From assembly GCF_000265245.1 (NCBI RefSeq), contig NZ_AJKS02000004.1:223449-287448 (forward strand): a DNA stretch of 64,000 nucleotides. The letters are read 5' to 3'. Below the pieces are notes generated by a model that worked only from the letters and a program-made list of their open reading frames with translations, ran no database searches and had not been told where the DNA came from. The first letter of the stretch is position 1. Every line of letters begins with the position of its first letter. The position numbers were made by a program, and so were the translations under genes. Positions 19,498 through 28,482 of this stretch are shown here, piece after piece. The stretch is from Halomonas smyrnensis AAD6. Lineage in GTDB: Bacteria; Pseudomonadota; Gammaproteobacteria; Pseudomonadales; Halomonadaceae.

Positions 19498-21948
19498 ATG
19501 ACCACAGGCGTGAATGACGCGACTCCGACCGGCCTGCCCATCGAGGCGAGGCTGGCCGACATCCAGGGCTCGCTGGCCGGGCACACCCGTGCCCTGCTGG
19601 TGGCCGAGCCCGGCGCCGGCAAGACCACCCGCGTGCCGCTCGCGCTGCTCGAGGCCGACTGGTGCCGCGGACAGCGCCTCTTGCTGCTCGAGCCGCGCCG
19701 CGTGGCCGCCCGGCTGGCGGCGGGTCACATGGCCGATTCCCTGGGCGAGAGCGTCGGCCAGACGGTGGGCTACCGGATGCGCGGCGAGTCTCGCGTCGGG
19801 CCCGAGACGCGCCTCGAGGTGGTCACCCAGGGCGTGCTGACGCGCATGCTTCAGGAGGACCCGCTGCTCGAGGGCGTGGCCGGGGTGATCTTCGACGAGT
19901 TCCACGAGCGCAGCCTCGAGGCCGACCTCGGCCTGGCGCTGACCCTCGACGCCCAGTCGGTGCGCGACGACCTGCGCCTGCTGGTGATGTCGGCGACCCT
20001 GGACGTGGCCTCGCTGACCGCGGTGCTCGGCGAGGACACGCCGGTGATCGAGAGCGAGGGGCGCCAGTTTCCGGTCGCCACCCATCACCGTCCTCCGAAG
20101 CGTCGTGACGAGGCCTCGCGCCATCAGGCGGCGGTGGTGGCCGAGGCGCTGGCGGCCGATGACGGCGACGCCCTGGTGATCCTGCCGGGCGTCGGCGAGA
20201 TCCGCCGCCTGGCGCGGGCGCTGGCCGATCGGCTGCCCGATGCCGCGATCCACGAGCTTCACGGCCGGCTGCCGCTGGACGCCCAACGACGGGCGCTGGC
20301 GCCCGATCCCGAGGGCCGTCGCCGGGTGGTGCTGGCCACCGCCATCGCCGAGTCGAGCGTCACGGTGCCCGGCGTGCGGCTGGTGATCGACGCCGGCCAG
20401 GAACGGCTGCCGGTGTTCCAGCCGCGCACCGGCCTGACGCGGCTCGAGACCCGGCGGGTAAACCGGGCCAGCGCCGACCAGCGCCGGGGCCGCGCCGGTC
20501 GCCAGGGCCCCGGCGTCTGCTATCGGCTGTGGGCCGAGGAGCAGCCGCTGGTGCCGGACCGCGAGCCGGAGATGCGACAGGCCGACCTGGCGCCGCTGGC
20601 GTTCGAGCTGGCGCGCTGGGGCATCACCGACCCCCAGTCGCTGACCTGGATCACGCCGCCGCCTGCGGGGGCGCTCGCTGCCGGGCGCGAGCTGCTGCGC
20701 GGCCTCGGCGTGCTGGACGACGCCCATCGGCTGACGGCGCTGGGCCGCGCCTCGACGCGCTGGCCGACCCACCCGCGGCTGGCGGTGATGCTTCAGCGCG
20801 CGTCCGAGCTCGACGCGGCGGCCCTGGCCTGCGGCCTGGCGGCGCTGCTCGAGGGGCGCGGTGCCGACGACGAGCGCGACCTGGCCGCGGCACTGGAGAA
20901 GCGCTTCGCCAGCCCCGGCGAGGATCGCGCCTGGCAGCGCGATGCGAAACGCCTGGCGAGCCTGATGGGCTGCCGGCTGTCGTCGCCCCGGATGGAGGCG
21001 CTCGGCGAGCTGCTGGCGCTGGCCTGGCCCGAGCGCATCGCCCAGCGGCTCTCGCCGGGCCGCTTCCGGCTGGCCGGCGGCGGGCAGGCCACGCTGCCCG
21101 AGTCCCACCCGCTGGCCCACGCCGAGCTGCTGGTGGCGGTGGCCCTGGACGGCGAGGGCGGCGGCGGGCGGATCTTCCGCGCCGCGGCCCTGGACGAGGC
21201 GCGGCTGACGGCGCTGCATCCCGAGGCCGGCCAGTGGCGCGATCATCTCGAATGGTCCGACGAGCGCGGGCGGCTGGTCGGCGAGCGGCGCCGCGGGCTC
21301 GGCGCCGTGGTGCTCGAGCGCCGGCCGCTGACGACGCTGCCGCCGGAGACCGCCCGGCAGGCGCTGCTCGAGGCGGTGCGCCGGCGCGGGCTGCCGTTCG
21401 ACGAGGCCACCGAGCAGCTGCGGGCTCGGGTCCTGCTGCTGCGCCGCACCCTGGGCGACGACTGGCCGGACTGGTCCGACGAGGCCCTGCTCGACGACCT
21501 GGACGCCTGGCTCGGGCCCTACCTGGCCGGGCTGACTCGCCTTGACGAGGTCGAGGCGCTGCCGTTCGCGCGCATCCTGCGCGACGGCCTGGCCGGCGGC
21601 CAGTCGTCCCGGCTCGACGCCCTGGTGCCGACCCACCTGACGGTGCCCAGCGGCTCGCGGGTGGCGCTGGACTATCGCGGCGAGACGCCGGTGCTGGCGG
21701 TGAAACTGCAGGAGGTGTTCGGCTGGGAGGCCGCGCCGCGGCTGGTCGACGGCCGGGTGGCGCCGCTTTTGCACCTGCTGTCGCCGGCGCGGCGCCCGCT
21801 GCAGGTCACCGCGGACCTGGCGAGCTTCTGGGCCAACGGCTACCCCGAGGTGCGCAAGGACATGCGTGGTCGCTATCCCAAGCATCCCTGGCCGGAGGAT
21901 CCCTGGTCGGCCCAAGCCACGGCGCGCACCAAGCGACGCAACGCCTGA
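19498..21948 (+). CDS. hrpB: HrpB, DEAH-box ATP-dependent helicase
   Basis: 816 residues, the usual HrpB length. Helicase motifs in order: Walker A EPGAGKTTRVPL (near residue 38), LEPRRVAARLAA, DEFHERSLEADL, MSATLD, then domain 2 with ATAIAESSVTVPGV and RRGRAGRQGPG. A long HrpB-specific C-terminal region follows, ending in RGRYPKHPWPEDP, a family hallmark. Function is RNA-helicase-like but its target is not well known; it is non-essential in E. coli. It is followed 28 bases later by the YchJ-like gene. Confidence 0.95.
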   Translation: MTTGVNDATPTGLPIEARLADIQGSLAGHTRALLVAEPGAGKTTRVPLALLEADWCRGQRLLLLEPRRVAARLAAGHMADSLGESVGQTVGYRMRGESRVGPETRLEVVTQGVLTRMLQEDPLLEGVAGVIFDEFHERSLEADLGLALTLDAQSVRDDLRLLVMSATLDVASLTAVLGEDTPVIESEGRQFPVATHHRPPKRRDEASRHQAAVVAEALAADDGDALVILPGVGEIRRLARALADRLPDAAIHELHGRLPLDAQRRALAPDPEGRRRVVLATAIAESSVTVPGVRLVIDAGQERLPVFQPRTGLTRLETRRVNRASADQRRGRAGRQGPGVCYRLWAEEQPLVPDREPEMRQADLAPLAFELARWGITDPQSLTWITPPPAGALAAGRELLRGLGVLDDAHRLTALGRASTRWPTHPRLAVMLQRASELDAAALACGLAALLEGRGADDERDLAAALEKRFASPGEDRAWQRDAKRLASLMGCRLSSPRMEALGELLALAWPERIAQRLSPGRFRLAGGGQATLPESHPLAHAELLVAVALDGEGGGGRIFRAAALDEARLTALHPEAGQWRDHLEWSDERGRLVGERRRGLGAVVLERRPLTTLPPETARQALLEAVRRRGLPFDEATEQLRARVLLLRRTLGDDWPDWSDEALLDDLDAWLGPYLAGLTRLDEVEALPFARILRDGLAGGQSSRLDALVPTHLTVPSGSRVALDYRGETPVLAVKLQEVFGWEAAPRLVDGRVAPLLHLLSPARRPLQVTADLASFWANGYPEVRKDMRGRYPKHPWPEDPWSAQATARTKRRNA

Positions 21949-21976
21949 CCCCATTCACGATGGATACGAGATTCCG

Positions 21977-22432
21977 ATGACGACATCGAACGACTGCCCC
22001 TGCGGCAGCGGCCTGACGCTCGCCGCCTGCTGCGGCCGCTATCATCTCGGCGAGCCGGCACCGACCCCGGAGGCACTGATGCGCTCGCGCTACAGCGCCT
22101 TCGCCCTGGGCCTGAGCGACTATCTGCTGCAGAGCTGGGCGCCCGAGACGCGGCCGGCGTCGCTGCCGGACGATGACCCGACCCAGTGGGTGCGCCTCGA
22201 GATCCTCGATCACGACGAGGCGGGCGATACCGGCACGGTGCACTTTCGCGCCACCTTCCGCGAGGGTCGTCGCTGGGGCGCATTGGACGAGCGCTCGCGC
22301 TTTCGCCGCGAGGCGGGCCGCTGGGTCTACGTGGACGGCGAGCCCTCGGTGGCGCGGCTCAAGCCGGGGCGCAACGATCCCTGCCCGTGCGGGAGCGGGA
22401 AGAAGGGCAAGGCCTGCTGCGTGCGCGGCTGA
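21977..22432 (+). CDS. YchJ-family protein with two SEC-C zinc motifs
   Basis: 151 residues from the ATG at 21977. SEC-C motifs lie at both ends: CPCGSGLTLAACCGRYH at the start and DPCPCGSGKKGKACC at the end, each giving CxCx8-9CC zinc ligands. The centre (ALMRSRYSAFALGLSDYL, WVRLEIL) matches the UPF0225/YchJ NTF2-like fold. An upstream in-frame extension to 21866 lies inside hrpB and lacks similarity, so it was rejected. Role unknown; SEC-C modules bind zinc and sometimes mediate protein contacts. Confidence 0.9.
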   Translation: MTTSNDCPCGSGLTLAACCGRYHLGEPAPTPEALMRSRYSAFALGLSDYLLQSWAPETRPASLPDDDPTQWVRLEILDHDEAGDTGTVHFRATFREGRRWGALDERSRFRREAGRWVYVDGEPSVARLKPGRNDPCPCGSGKKGKACCVRG

Positions 22433-22462
22433 GTCTCGCGTTGCCGAGCCCTTCTGCGGAAA

Positions 22463-22502
22463 GCAAGAGGCCCCGCCGGTATCGCCCGGCGGGGCCTCTT
22501 GC
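22463..22502. terminator. Strong hairpin between convergent genes, probable terminator
   Basis: A perfect 17-bp stem beginning GCAAGAGGCCCCGCCGG with a 6-base loop. It lies between the YchJ-like gene and the antiporter, which converge. No clear T-run follows on either strand, so termination is probable rather than certain. Confidence 0.75.
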
Positions 22503-22523
22503 ATGGTGACGCGACTGACTGAC

Positions 22524-23858
22524 TTACAGCGTCATGGCGGCGAGCCAGCCGAAGCCGATCAGCGGGATGTTGTAGTGCAGGAAGGTCGGCACCACGCTGT
22601 CCCAGATGTGGTCATGCTGGCCGTCGGCGTTGAGGCCGGCGGTCGGGCCGAGGGTGGAGTCCGAGGCGGGCGAGCCGGCGTCGCCTAGGGCGGCGGCGGT
22701 ACCGACCAGGGCGATGGTGGCCATCGGCGAGAAGCCGAAGCCGATCGCCAGCGGCACATAGATCGAGGCGATGATCGGGATGGTCGAGAACGACGAGCCG
22801 ATGCCCATGGTGATGAACAGGCCCACCAGCAGCATGACCAGCGCGGCCAGGCCCTTGTTGTCGCCGATCAGTTCGGTGGAGCTCGTCACCAGGGTCTCCA
22901 CCTGGCCGCTTTCCTGCATCACGCTGGCGAAGCCGGCCGCCGCGATCATGATGAAGCCGACCAGCGCCATCATGCGCATGCCTTCGGTGAAGATGTCGTC
23001 CTGTTCGTGCCAGTGGAACACCCCGCTGACGGAGAGCACGGCGAAGCCGAACAGGCCGCCGAGCACCATGGAGCCGCTGACCAGCTGCACCACCACGGTG
23101 CCGACCAGCGACAGGCCGAGCACGGCGATCTGCCAGGGCTTGAGGTGGCCGGCGGCCTCTGCCGGGGTCTCGTCGCCGTGGGCCAGGTCGCGATCCTCGT
23201 AGCTGCGCTTGCCGCGATAGCTGAACAGGATCGCGACCACGAGGCCGATCGCCATGCCGCCGATCGGCACGATCATCGCCGTGGGCACCATGGCGGCGCT
23301 GACGTCGAGGCCGTTGTCGTTGAGGTTGGTCAGCAGGATGTCGTGCAGGAAGATCGAGCCGAAGCCTACCGGCAGCAGCATGTAGGGCGCGGTGATGCCG
23401 AAGGTGATCACGCAGGCCACGGCGCGGCGGTCGAGCTCGAGGTGATTCATCAGCTTGAGCAGCGGCGGCACCAGCACCGGGATGAAGGCGATATGCACCG
23501 GGATCAGGTTCTGGGAGCTGACCGAGAAGGCCAGCAGCACGCCGAGCAGCACGTAGACGATGGTGCGGCGGCGGGGAATGCCTTGGTCCAGGTGGAGCCC
23601 GGCGATGGCCTTCTGCGACAGCAGCTGGGTGATGCCCGAGCGTGACAGGGCCACGGCGAAGGCGCCGAGCACGGCGTAGGAGATGGCCACGGTGGCGCCG
23701 TTGCCCAGGCCGTCGTTGAAGGCGTCCATGATCTCGCCGATCGGCATGCCGGCGTAGAGACCGCCGACCAGGGTGGCGGCGATGAGCGCGAAGACCACGG
23801 ACACTCGCATCAGGCTGAGAATGACCATGACCAGGATGGCAAGCACGATGGCGTTCAT
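22524..23858 (-). CDS. Na+/H+ antiporter-family (YuiF/NhaC-like) membrane carrier
   Basis: 444 residues with about 11-12 helices. The N-terminus MNAIVLAILVMVILSLMRVSVVFALIAATLVGGL fits the short N-terminal domain of YuiF-type carriers. Two-fold repeated polar stretches inside helices are visible (FSVSSQNLIPVHIAFIP; GIGSSFSTIPIIASIYVPL; ALGDAGSPASDSTLGPT), as expected for the ion transporter superfamily. Substrate could be Na+/H+ or an organic anion; sequence alone does not decide. A monocistronic gene with a GGAACC-type ribosome site and the shared hairpin at its end. Confidence 0.8.
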   Translation of the reverse strand: MNAIVLAILVMVILSLMRVSVVFALIAATLVGGLYAGMPIGEIMDAFNDGLGNGATVAISYAVLGAFAVALSRSGITQLLSQKAIAGLHLDQGIPRRRTIVYVLLGVLLAFSVSSQNLIPVHIAFIPVLVPPLLKLMNHLELDRRAVACVITFGITAPYMLLPVGFGSIFLHDILLTNLNDNGLDVSAAMVPTAMIVPIGGMAIGLVVAILFSYRGKRSYEDRDLAHGDETPAEAAGHLKPWQIAVLGLSLVGTVVVQLVSGSMVLGGLFGFAVLSVSGVFHWHEQDDIFTEGMRMMALVGFIMIAAAGFASVMQESGQVETLVTSSTELIGDNKGLAALVMLLVGLFITMGIGSSFSTIPIIASIYVPLAIGFGFSPMATIALVGTAAALGDAGSPASDSTLGPTAGLNADGQHDHIWDSVVPTFLHYNIPLIGFGWLAAMTL

Positions 23859-24038
23859 GAGGGTTCCTTGCGGGGGAGGTCGGGGATGGGCGAAAAAAGC
23901 AGCCGTCCATTGTAGTCATCTCGACTCGCGATGCCAGGCATGCCGCGCAGAACGGGGCATCGATGCTCGTCCGGGAGCCAGCAAGCGGCGCTATCAATAG
24001 CGAGCATGAAAGTAGTTGGCAATACAATCGCGATACAT

Positions 24039-24056
24039 CTTTTAGCTTGCTAAAAG
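24039..24056. promoter_or_regulatory. Inverted repeat upstream of the HlyD-DUF2955 operon
   Basis: CTTTTAGC-TT-GCTAAAAG, perfect 8-bp arms, sits in a short AT-rich island about 70 bases upstream of the HlyD start. A -10-like TATCAT lies at 24063-24068. This looks like an operator for an unlinked repressor, or less likely a hairpin. Confidence 0.45.
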
Positions 24057-24124
24057 GATTGCTATCATCTTTCCCTTTTGCGTCGCCGGCCGTCTCGGCC
24101 GGCCTCATCGACGGGAAGGGGTCA

Positions 24125-25186
24125 ATGTCTCCAGATCAGAGTTTCGCGCGCTGGGTTCGAGTCGCGCTGGCGGCCTTCTGCGTGCTGTTCGTCTATTTCG
24201 TGGTTGCCGATACCTACATGCCGATGACGCCGCAGGCGCGGGTGCTGCGGCCCGTGGTGCGGGTGGCGCCGGAGGTATCGGCCCGGGTCGAGACGGTGGC
24301 CGTGTCCAACAACCAGCGGGTCGAGCGCGGCGACGTGCTGTTCTCGCTCGATCGCGCGCCGTTCGAGCTGGCGCTGCATCAGGCGCGGCTGGACCGGGAG
24401 GCGGTGGAACGCGACAACACCCTGCTCGAGGCCGATCTCGCCGAGGCCCGGGCCGATCTCGATGCGGCCCGGGCCTCGGCCGAGGAGCTGGCCGGCGAGC
24501 GTCGTCGGGCCGAGACGATGCTCAGTCGCCACAGCATCTCCCAGCAGCAGGTCGACAGCATCGTGGCCGAGGAGCGCCAGGCGCGCTCCTTGGTGGCGGC
24601 GGCTCAGGCCCGTATTCGTCAGCTTGAGGTGCAGCTCGGCGATCGTGGCGACAACAACCTGCAGCTGCGCCAGGCGGACAACGCCATCGACCAGGCCGAA
24701 CTCGACCTGACGCACACCCTGGTGCGCGCCGACCGCGATGGTGTGGTGACCAACCTTCAGTTGCGCGAGGGCGACTACGTGACCCGCGGCCAGCCGGCCC
24801 TGGCGGTGGTGGGCGACGGGCTCGACCTGGTGGCCGATCTGCGCGAGAAGAGCCTGCGCCACGTGCGCGAGGGCGAGGCGGCCCGAGTGGTGTTCGACGC
24901 GCTGCCGGGACGGGTGTTCGAGGCGCGCGTGGCCTCGCGGGATGCCGGCGTCCAGGACGGCCAGCTGGCCGCGGACGGGACCCTGGCGGACATCCCGACC
25001 ACCGATCGCTGGGTGCGCGACGCCCAGCGCGTGCGCCTGCATCTCGAACTGGAACATCCGCCCGAGCCGCTGCCCGTCAGCGGCGCGCGGGCCACCGTGC
25101 AGCTGCTGCCCGAGGCCAATCCGCTGTCGGCGCTGTTCGGGGGCTTGCAGATTCGCCTGATGTCCTGGCTGCACTATGTCTACTGA
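24125..25186 (+). CDS. HlyD-family membrane fusion protein
   Basis: 353 residues from the ATG at 24125, which has GGGAAGGGG just before it; a longer upstream frame lacks similarity. One N-terminal helix (VRVALAAFCVLFVYFVVADTYM) anchors it. Then come half a biotinyl-lipoyl domain (VAPEVSARVETVAVSNNQRVERGDVLF), a long alpha-helical hairpin (about residues 80-190) and the second lipoyl half (TLVRADRDGVVTNLQLREGDYV). It is the periplasmic adaptor for the membrane protein encoded next, with which it overlaps by 11 bases. Confidence 0.9.
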   Translation: MSPDQSFARWVRVALAAFCVLFVYFVVADTYMPMTPQARVLRPVVRVAPEVSARVETVAVSNNQRVERGDVLFSLDRAPFELALHQARLDREAVERDNTLLEADLAEARADLDAARASAEELAGERRRAETMLSRHSISQQQVDSIVAEERQARSLVAAAQARIRQLEVQLGDRGDNNLQLRQADNAIDQAELDLTHTLVRADRDGVVTNLQLREGDYVTRGQPALAVVGDGLDLVADLREKSLRHVREGEAARVVFDALPGRVFEARVASRDAGVQDGQLAADGTLADIPTTDRWVRDAQRVRLHLELEHPPEPLPVSGARATVQLLPEANPLSALFGGLQIRLMSWLHYVY

Positions 25187-26390
25187 TCGTCCCGGCGGGG
25201 ACGAAGCACGACCGGATGCCGCGAGCGAGGCGGCGCCGGGGGCCGGCGAGCGGGCCTCGCCGGCGGGTTCGCAGGCCGGGCTGGTGCATGGCCTGAGGCG
25301 ACTGCTGCTGCGCTCGGCGGGGCTGGTGCTGCCGCACCGCGGCCATGCCCCGGAGGAGCAGGAAGTCGGCGAGTCGCGCTTCTCGGTCAACGACATGCGC
25401 CAGTGCCTGCGCATCGCCTTCGCCGGCATGATCGGTTTCGCCATCAGCCACCTGATGGACTGGAACTACGGCGTCTTCTATACCGTCTATCCGATGTTCC
25501 TGCTGGGCCTGGTGCCGGTCTTCAAACCCCATGTGGTGCGCCAGTTCCTGGGCAACGCCTGCATCAACGTGGTCGAGGTGTCGCTGGTGGTCGGGTTCAC
25601 TCAGCACATGCCGGTAGTGATGACCGGGCTGGCGTTCCTGCTGTTCTATTCGCGCTTCCGGCTGATGGCGAGGGGGCCGCTGTTCCTGTTCGGCGCCAAC
25701 GGCGTGCTGACCCTCAGCATATTGCTGCACTTCGCCAGCTATCCGAGTCGGAACCTGTTCGACCTGCTGACCAACAACGTGGTGGCCAGCATGCTGGCGG
25801 TGTGCATCGCGGCGCTGATGTACCTGCTGTTTCCCGACGCCGAAGGGCGCAAGCCGCCGCCGGCGGTCGACAAGCCGGCCTCGCTGGTGCGCCACCAGAC
25901 ACTGATCGGCGCCATCACCGCCACGCTGTCGTTCGCGGTCTTCCAGACCCTGGACCTGAAGGACTCGCTGTCGGCGCAGATGGCCACCATCCTGATCCTT
26001 TTCGCGCTGGGCTATCCCAATGCCAGGGTCTCGGCGGTCAAGCGGGCGATCGGCGCGCTGCTGGGCTGCAACCTGGCGATCCTGATACAGCTGCTGCTGT
26101 TCACCCAGAGCGATCATCTGCTGCTGGTGATGCTCAGCTACTGGATTGGCCTGATGCTGTTCGCGCGCATCCATCTGCTCGAGGGCGGCGGCTCGGGGGT
26201 CGGCTTCGGGGCCCTGACGACGCTCGGGATTCTCTTTGGCCAGTATCTGGGGCCGAACCAGGATGTCTTCTACGCCGCGCTCTACCGCTTCAGTTCGATG
26301 AGCGTGGCCATGGTCATCACCCTGGTAGTGATGGCGGTGCTGCACCGCCTGCTGAACGCCTCGCCGATGACGCGGGACACGGTGTCCTGA
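25176..26390 (+). CDS. DUF2955 / FUSC-like inner-membrane protein
   Basis: 404 residues. A low-complexity cytoplasmic N-terminus is followed by FSVNDMRQCLRIAFAGMIGFAISHLMDWNYGVFYTVYPMFLLGL, a family-typical first helix pair, and about ten helices in two groups. It is the usual partner of an HlyD-type adaptor in aromatic-acid efflux-like systems (AaeAB/FUSC style). The start lies inside the end of the HlyD gene, so both are co-translated. Substrate unknown; no outer-membrane channel gene is adjacent. Confidence 0.85.
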   Translation: MSTDRPGGDEARPDAASEAAPGAGERASPAGSQAGLVHGLRRLLLRSAGLVLPHRGHAPEEQEVGESRFSVNDMRQCLRIAFAGMIGFAISHLMDWNYGVFYTVYPMFLLGLVPVFKPHVVRQFLGNACINVVEVSLVVGFTQHMPVVMTGLAFLLFYSRFRLMARGPLFLFGANGVLTLSILLHFASYPSRNLFDLLTNNVVASMLAVCIAALMYLLFPDAEGRKPPPAVDKPASLVRHQTLIGAITATLSFAVFQTLDLKDSLSAQMATILILFALGYPNARVSAVKRAIGALLGCNLAILIQLLLFTQSDHLLLVMLSYWIGLMLFARIHLLEGGGSGVGFGALTTLGILFGQYLGPNQDVFYAALYRFSSMSVAMVITLVVMAVLHRLLNASPMTRDTVS

Positions 26391-26523
26391 GGCGGACGCC
26401 GCCGGCGGTCACACGGGGGGGGGAGGAGGGTGGCGCCGCAGAGAGGCCGATGCTGGAGAGGCGAGGGTCGATGCGGCTATCATCGGCCGTTTACTCTCCT
26501 TTACCCGATTGTCAGAGGCCATT

Positions 26524-27129
26524 ATGACCGATGCCCGACTGTACAGCCCCGCCGCGGCCCGCAACCGCCAGCCGATTCTCGAGGTGCTGGCCGAGGCGCT
26601 GCCCGGCCCGGCGCGCGTGCTCGAGCTGGCCTCCGGCAGCGGCGAGCATGCCTGCCACTTCGCCGCGGCGCGGCCGGACTGGGACTGGCAGCCGAGCGAC
26701 CCGACGCCGGAGGCCCGCGCCTCCATCGCCGCCTGGCGCGAGGCCGTGGCGCTGCCCAACCTGAGGGCGCCGCTGGCGCTGGACGCCACCGCCGACTGGC
26801 CCGAGGGCCGCTTCGAGGCGATCGTCGCCATCAACCTGATCCATATCTCGCCCTGGGCGGTGACCGAGGCGCTGATGGCACGGGCGGGGGAGCGGCTCGA
26901 GGCCGGCGGCATGCTGCTGCTCTACGGCCCCTACCTGCGGGCGGATCACCCGACGGCCTCCAGCAACCTGGCGTTCGACGCCGACCTGCGGGAGCGGGAT
27001 CCGCGCTGGGGCATTCGCGATCTGGCGGACGTGAGCGCCGAGGCCGAGCGTCACGCGCTCGGCCTCGAGCGGCTGGTGGAGATGCCGGCCAACAACCTGT
27101 GCCTGGTCTTTCGCAAGCACGGAGCCTGA
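26524..27129 (+). CDS. DUF938 SAM-dependent methyltransferase-like protein
   Basis: 201 residues. RLYSPAAARNRQPILEVL at the N-terminus and the SAM motif VLELASGSGEHACHFA are characteristic of DUF938. Further motifs are FEAIVAINLIHISPW and GGMLLLYGPYLR, and it closes with NNLCLVFRK. The ATG at 26524 has CAGAGG upstream; a TTG at 26509 in frame is unlikely. Substrate unknown. Convergent with the small lipoprotein gene. Confidence 0.88.
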   Translation: MTDARLYSPAAARNRQPILEVLAEALPGPARVLELASGSGEHACHFAAARPDWDWQPSDPTPEARASIAAWREAVALPNLRAPLALDATADWPEGRFEAIVAINLIHISPWAVTEALMARAGERLEAGGMLLLYGPYLRADHPTASSNLAFDADLRERDPRWGIRDLADVSAEAERHALGLERLVEMPANNLCLVFRKHGA

Positions 27130-27145
27130 TCGAAGGCCCGAGGCG

Positions 27146-27340
27146 TCACTCGGGCAGCTCGCCCGGCTCGCGATACTGCACGCCCTCGGCGCGCTTCTGC
27201 TGATCGGTCTTGGTCTCGTCCTGGGTGGGCACGCCCCAGACCGTCTCACGATGGCCGTCGGGCCAGGTGTAGGTGGTGCAGCCGCCGAGAGCGGCCATCA
27301 GGGCGAGGCAGAGCAGGGCGGTCGGCGCGAGTCGTGGCAT
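27146..27340 (-). CDS. Small lipoprotein
   Basis: 64 residues. Signal peptide MPRLAPTALLCLALMAALGGC ends in a lipobox (LGG-C) with the lipidated Cys at residue 21. The mature part is short and polar (TYTWPDGHRETVWGVP). AAGGAG lies seven bases before the ATG at 27340. The frame opens further upstream, but only this start gives a signal peptide. Function unknown. Confidence 0.8.
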   Translation of the reverse strand: MPRLAPTALLCLALMAALGGCTTYTWPDGHRETVWGVPTQDETKTDQQKRAEGVQYREPGELPE

Positions 27341-27371
27341 GTCGGGCTCCTTCTGGGGAGCGCCCAGCCTA

Positions 27372-27722
27372 TCAGACATGCTCGGGATCGTGGGTCCACA
27401 CCGGGACGCCGCTTTCCTCGCCGGGCACGCGGACGCAGAACTCGCCCGGGCCCAGACGCTCCACCTCATGACCGTCGCGGGTCCTGAAGGTCGGCAGCCC
27501 CCGGCTGATGGCGCCGCCGTGCTGAAGGCCCTCGAGGTGCGGCCGGTCGTGAAACTCGTCGATGACGTATTCGTTGCCGTGCTCGTCGAAGCCGATGTGG
27601 GTCTGTTCGTGGTGGCGCACGTCGTGCCCTCGCTGGATGGACTCGTCTGCAGTATTGCCGCCGGGTAGCCGAAAGGCGAATGGCGGCATGCGGCCGCCGT
27701 GGTAATCTTGGGCTCGAGTCAT
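27372..27722 (-). CDS. Hypothetical His-rich soluble protein
   Basis: About 116 residues; rich in His, Gly and Glu (DVRHHEQTHIGFDEHGNEYVIDEFHDRPHLEG). No family recognised and no membrane segment. Start uncertain: ATGs at 27746, 27722 and 27692 are in frame; 27746 would collide with the start of a convincing small gene on the other strand, so 27722 is given. No clear ribosome site precedes any of them. Ends 31 bases before the lipoprotein start, so both may be co-transcribed. Confidence 0.55.
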   Translation of the reverse strand: MTRAQDYHGGRMPPFAFRLPGGNTADESIQRGHDVRHHEQTHIGFDEHGNEYVIDEFHDRPHLEGLQHGGAISRGLPTFRTRDGHEVERLGPGEFCVRVPGEESGVPVWTHDPEHV

Positions 27723-27744
27723 ACGTTTGAAACAGGAGTCTGTC

Positions 27745-27843
27745 ATGCCCACTTCCCTGACCCCCGAAGTGCTCGATCACTGGACCGCCGTGGCGGCCGC
27801 CAAGAACGAAGCCGAAAAGGCCATCGCCCACTACATGGGCTGA
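27745..27843 (+). CDS. Small protein, 32 residues
   Basis: ATG at 27745 with AGGAG six bases upstream and a stop at 27841-27843. The product begins MPTSLTPEVLDHW and ends AIAHYMG; it is predicted to be mainly helical and soluble. A strong hairpin follows at 27895, giving the layout of a complete small gene. No family recognised. Confidence 0.55.
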   Translation: MPTSLTPEVLDHWTAVAAAKNEAEKAIAHYMG

Positions 27844-27894
27844 GGCGGCATCGGCCAGGAGAGATCATCCAGGCCGAAGGGTGCCATCGAGCAT

Positions 27895-27928
27895 GCTAAC
27901 CGGGAGCCCCTCAGGGCTCCCGGTTAGC
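27895..27928. terminator. Probable terminator hairpin
   Basis: GCTAACCGGGAGCCC / GGGCTCCCGGTTAGC, a perfect 15-bp stem with a CTCA loop, followed by GTTTGGG. It closes the 32-residue gene and lies before the end of the opposing 41-residue gene. Confidence 0.75.
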
Positions 27929-28062
27929 GTTTGGGCATTCGATTATTTCGTCGTTCCTGCCGGTCTCGGCGGCTTCTCGCGGTTGCTTCACCGGGCTGAC
28001 GACACATGGCGGTCGGGGCTACGGTCGACGAGCATTCGCGCCATTCTCTTGTGCGTATTCGG

Positions 28063-28188
28063 CTACTTGCCGGAATTCTTGCGCTTCCGGTACTGGCTAT
28101 AGGCCTGCTTCGCCGCCTGCCGGGCCTTTTCACGGTTCTCGGGCTTGCGAAACCAGTTCGCAATCGCGGCCCCAATGGCTTTCTTCAT
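28063..28188 (-). CDS. Small basic protein, 41 residues
   Basis: ATG at 28188 preceded by AGGAG with 8-base spacing, stop at 28063. The product starts MKKAIGAAIANWFRKPENRE and ends in a Lys/Arg-rich tail (QYRKRKNSGK). A basic amphipathic helix is likely, suggesting nucleic-acid or membrane association, but this is only compositional. It is the last host gene before the prophage junction. Confidence 0.6.
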   Translation of the reverse strand: MKKAIGAAIANWFRKPENREKARQAAKQAYSQYRKRKNSGK

Positions 28189-28433
28189 GGCATGCGCTCC
28201 TAGGGTGGGTGGCCTGTGGGACAGTTATGGATGCGTCAGTGGGTGAGATCAAGTCCTGTCACGGCCGCCCAAGGCTGCTGCGGTGAGCCATCCTAGTGTG
28301 TGCCCAGCCTCTAGCGGTGTCCCTCGGCGCAAGCGCTGTTCTATCTGCCCCGTCGTACTGGCAAACCAAGGGCGTCGGGCGGCGAGCAGCGCAGTTGGAA
28401 AAGGTGGGGCTGTCGAAAAGATTCAGACAAAGA

Positions 28434-28471
28434 AAAACGGCCACCGCTCTGATGAGCTAAGTGGCCGTTTT
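28434..28471 (-). terminator. Rho-independent terminator downstream of tRNA-Pro locus
   Basis: AAAACGGCCAC / GTGGCCGTTTT stem (11 bp). Read on the minus strand it is followed by TTTTTCTTT. It lies a few bases beyond the CCA end of the tRNA fragment and is likely the native terminator of the disrupted tRNA gene. Confidence 0.8.
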
Positions 28472-28482
28472 CAGATGTTTGA

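Noticed and set aside
19309..21954. 881-codon minus-strand frame opposite hrpB
   Set aside because: Antisense to hrpB, Gln/Arg-rich and without motifs.
22463..22502. Insertion-sequence terminal repeat
   Set aside because: The inverted repeat is a simple 17-bp hairpin between convergent genes with no transposase or target duplication.
27273..27668. 131-codon plus-strand frame across the lipoprotein and His-rich genes
   Set aside because: Overlaps two minus-strand frames, one with a clear signal peptide and ribosome site; the frame itself has no recognisable features.
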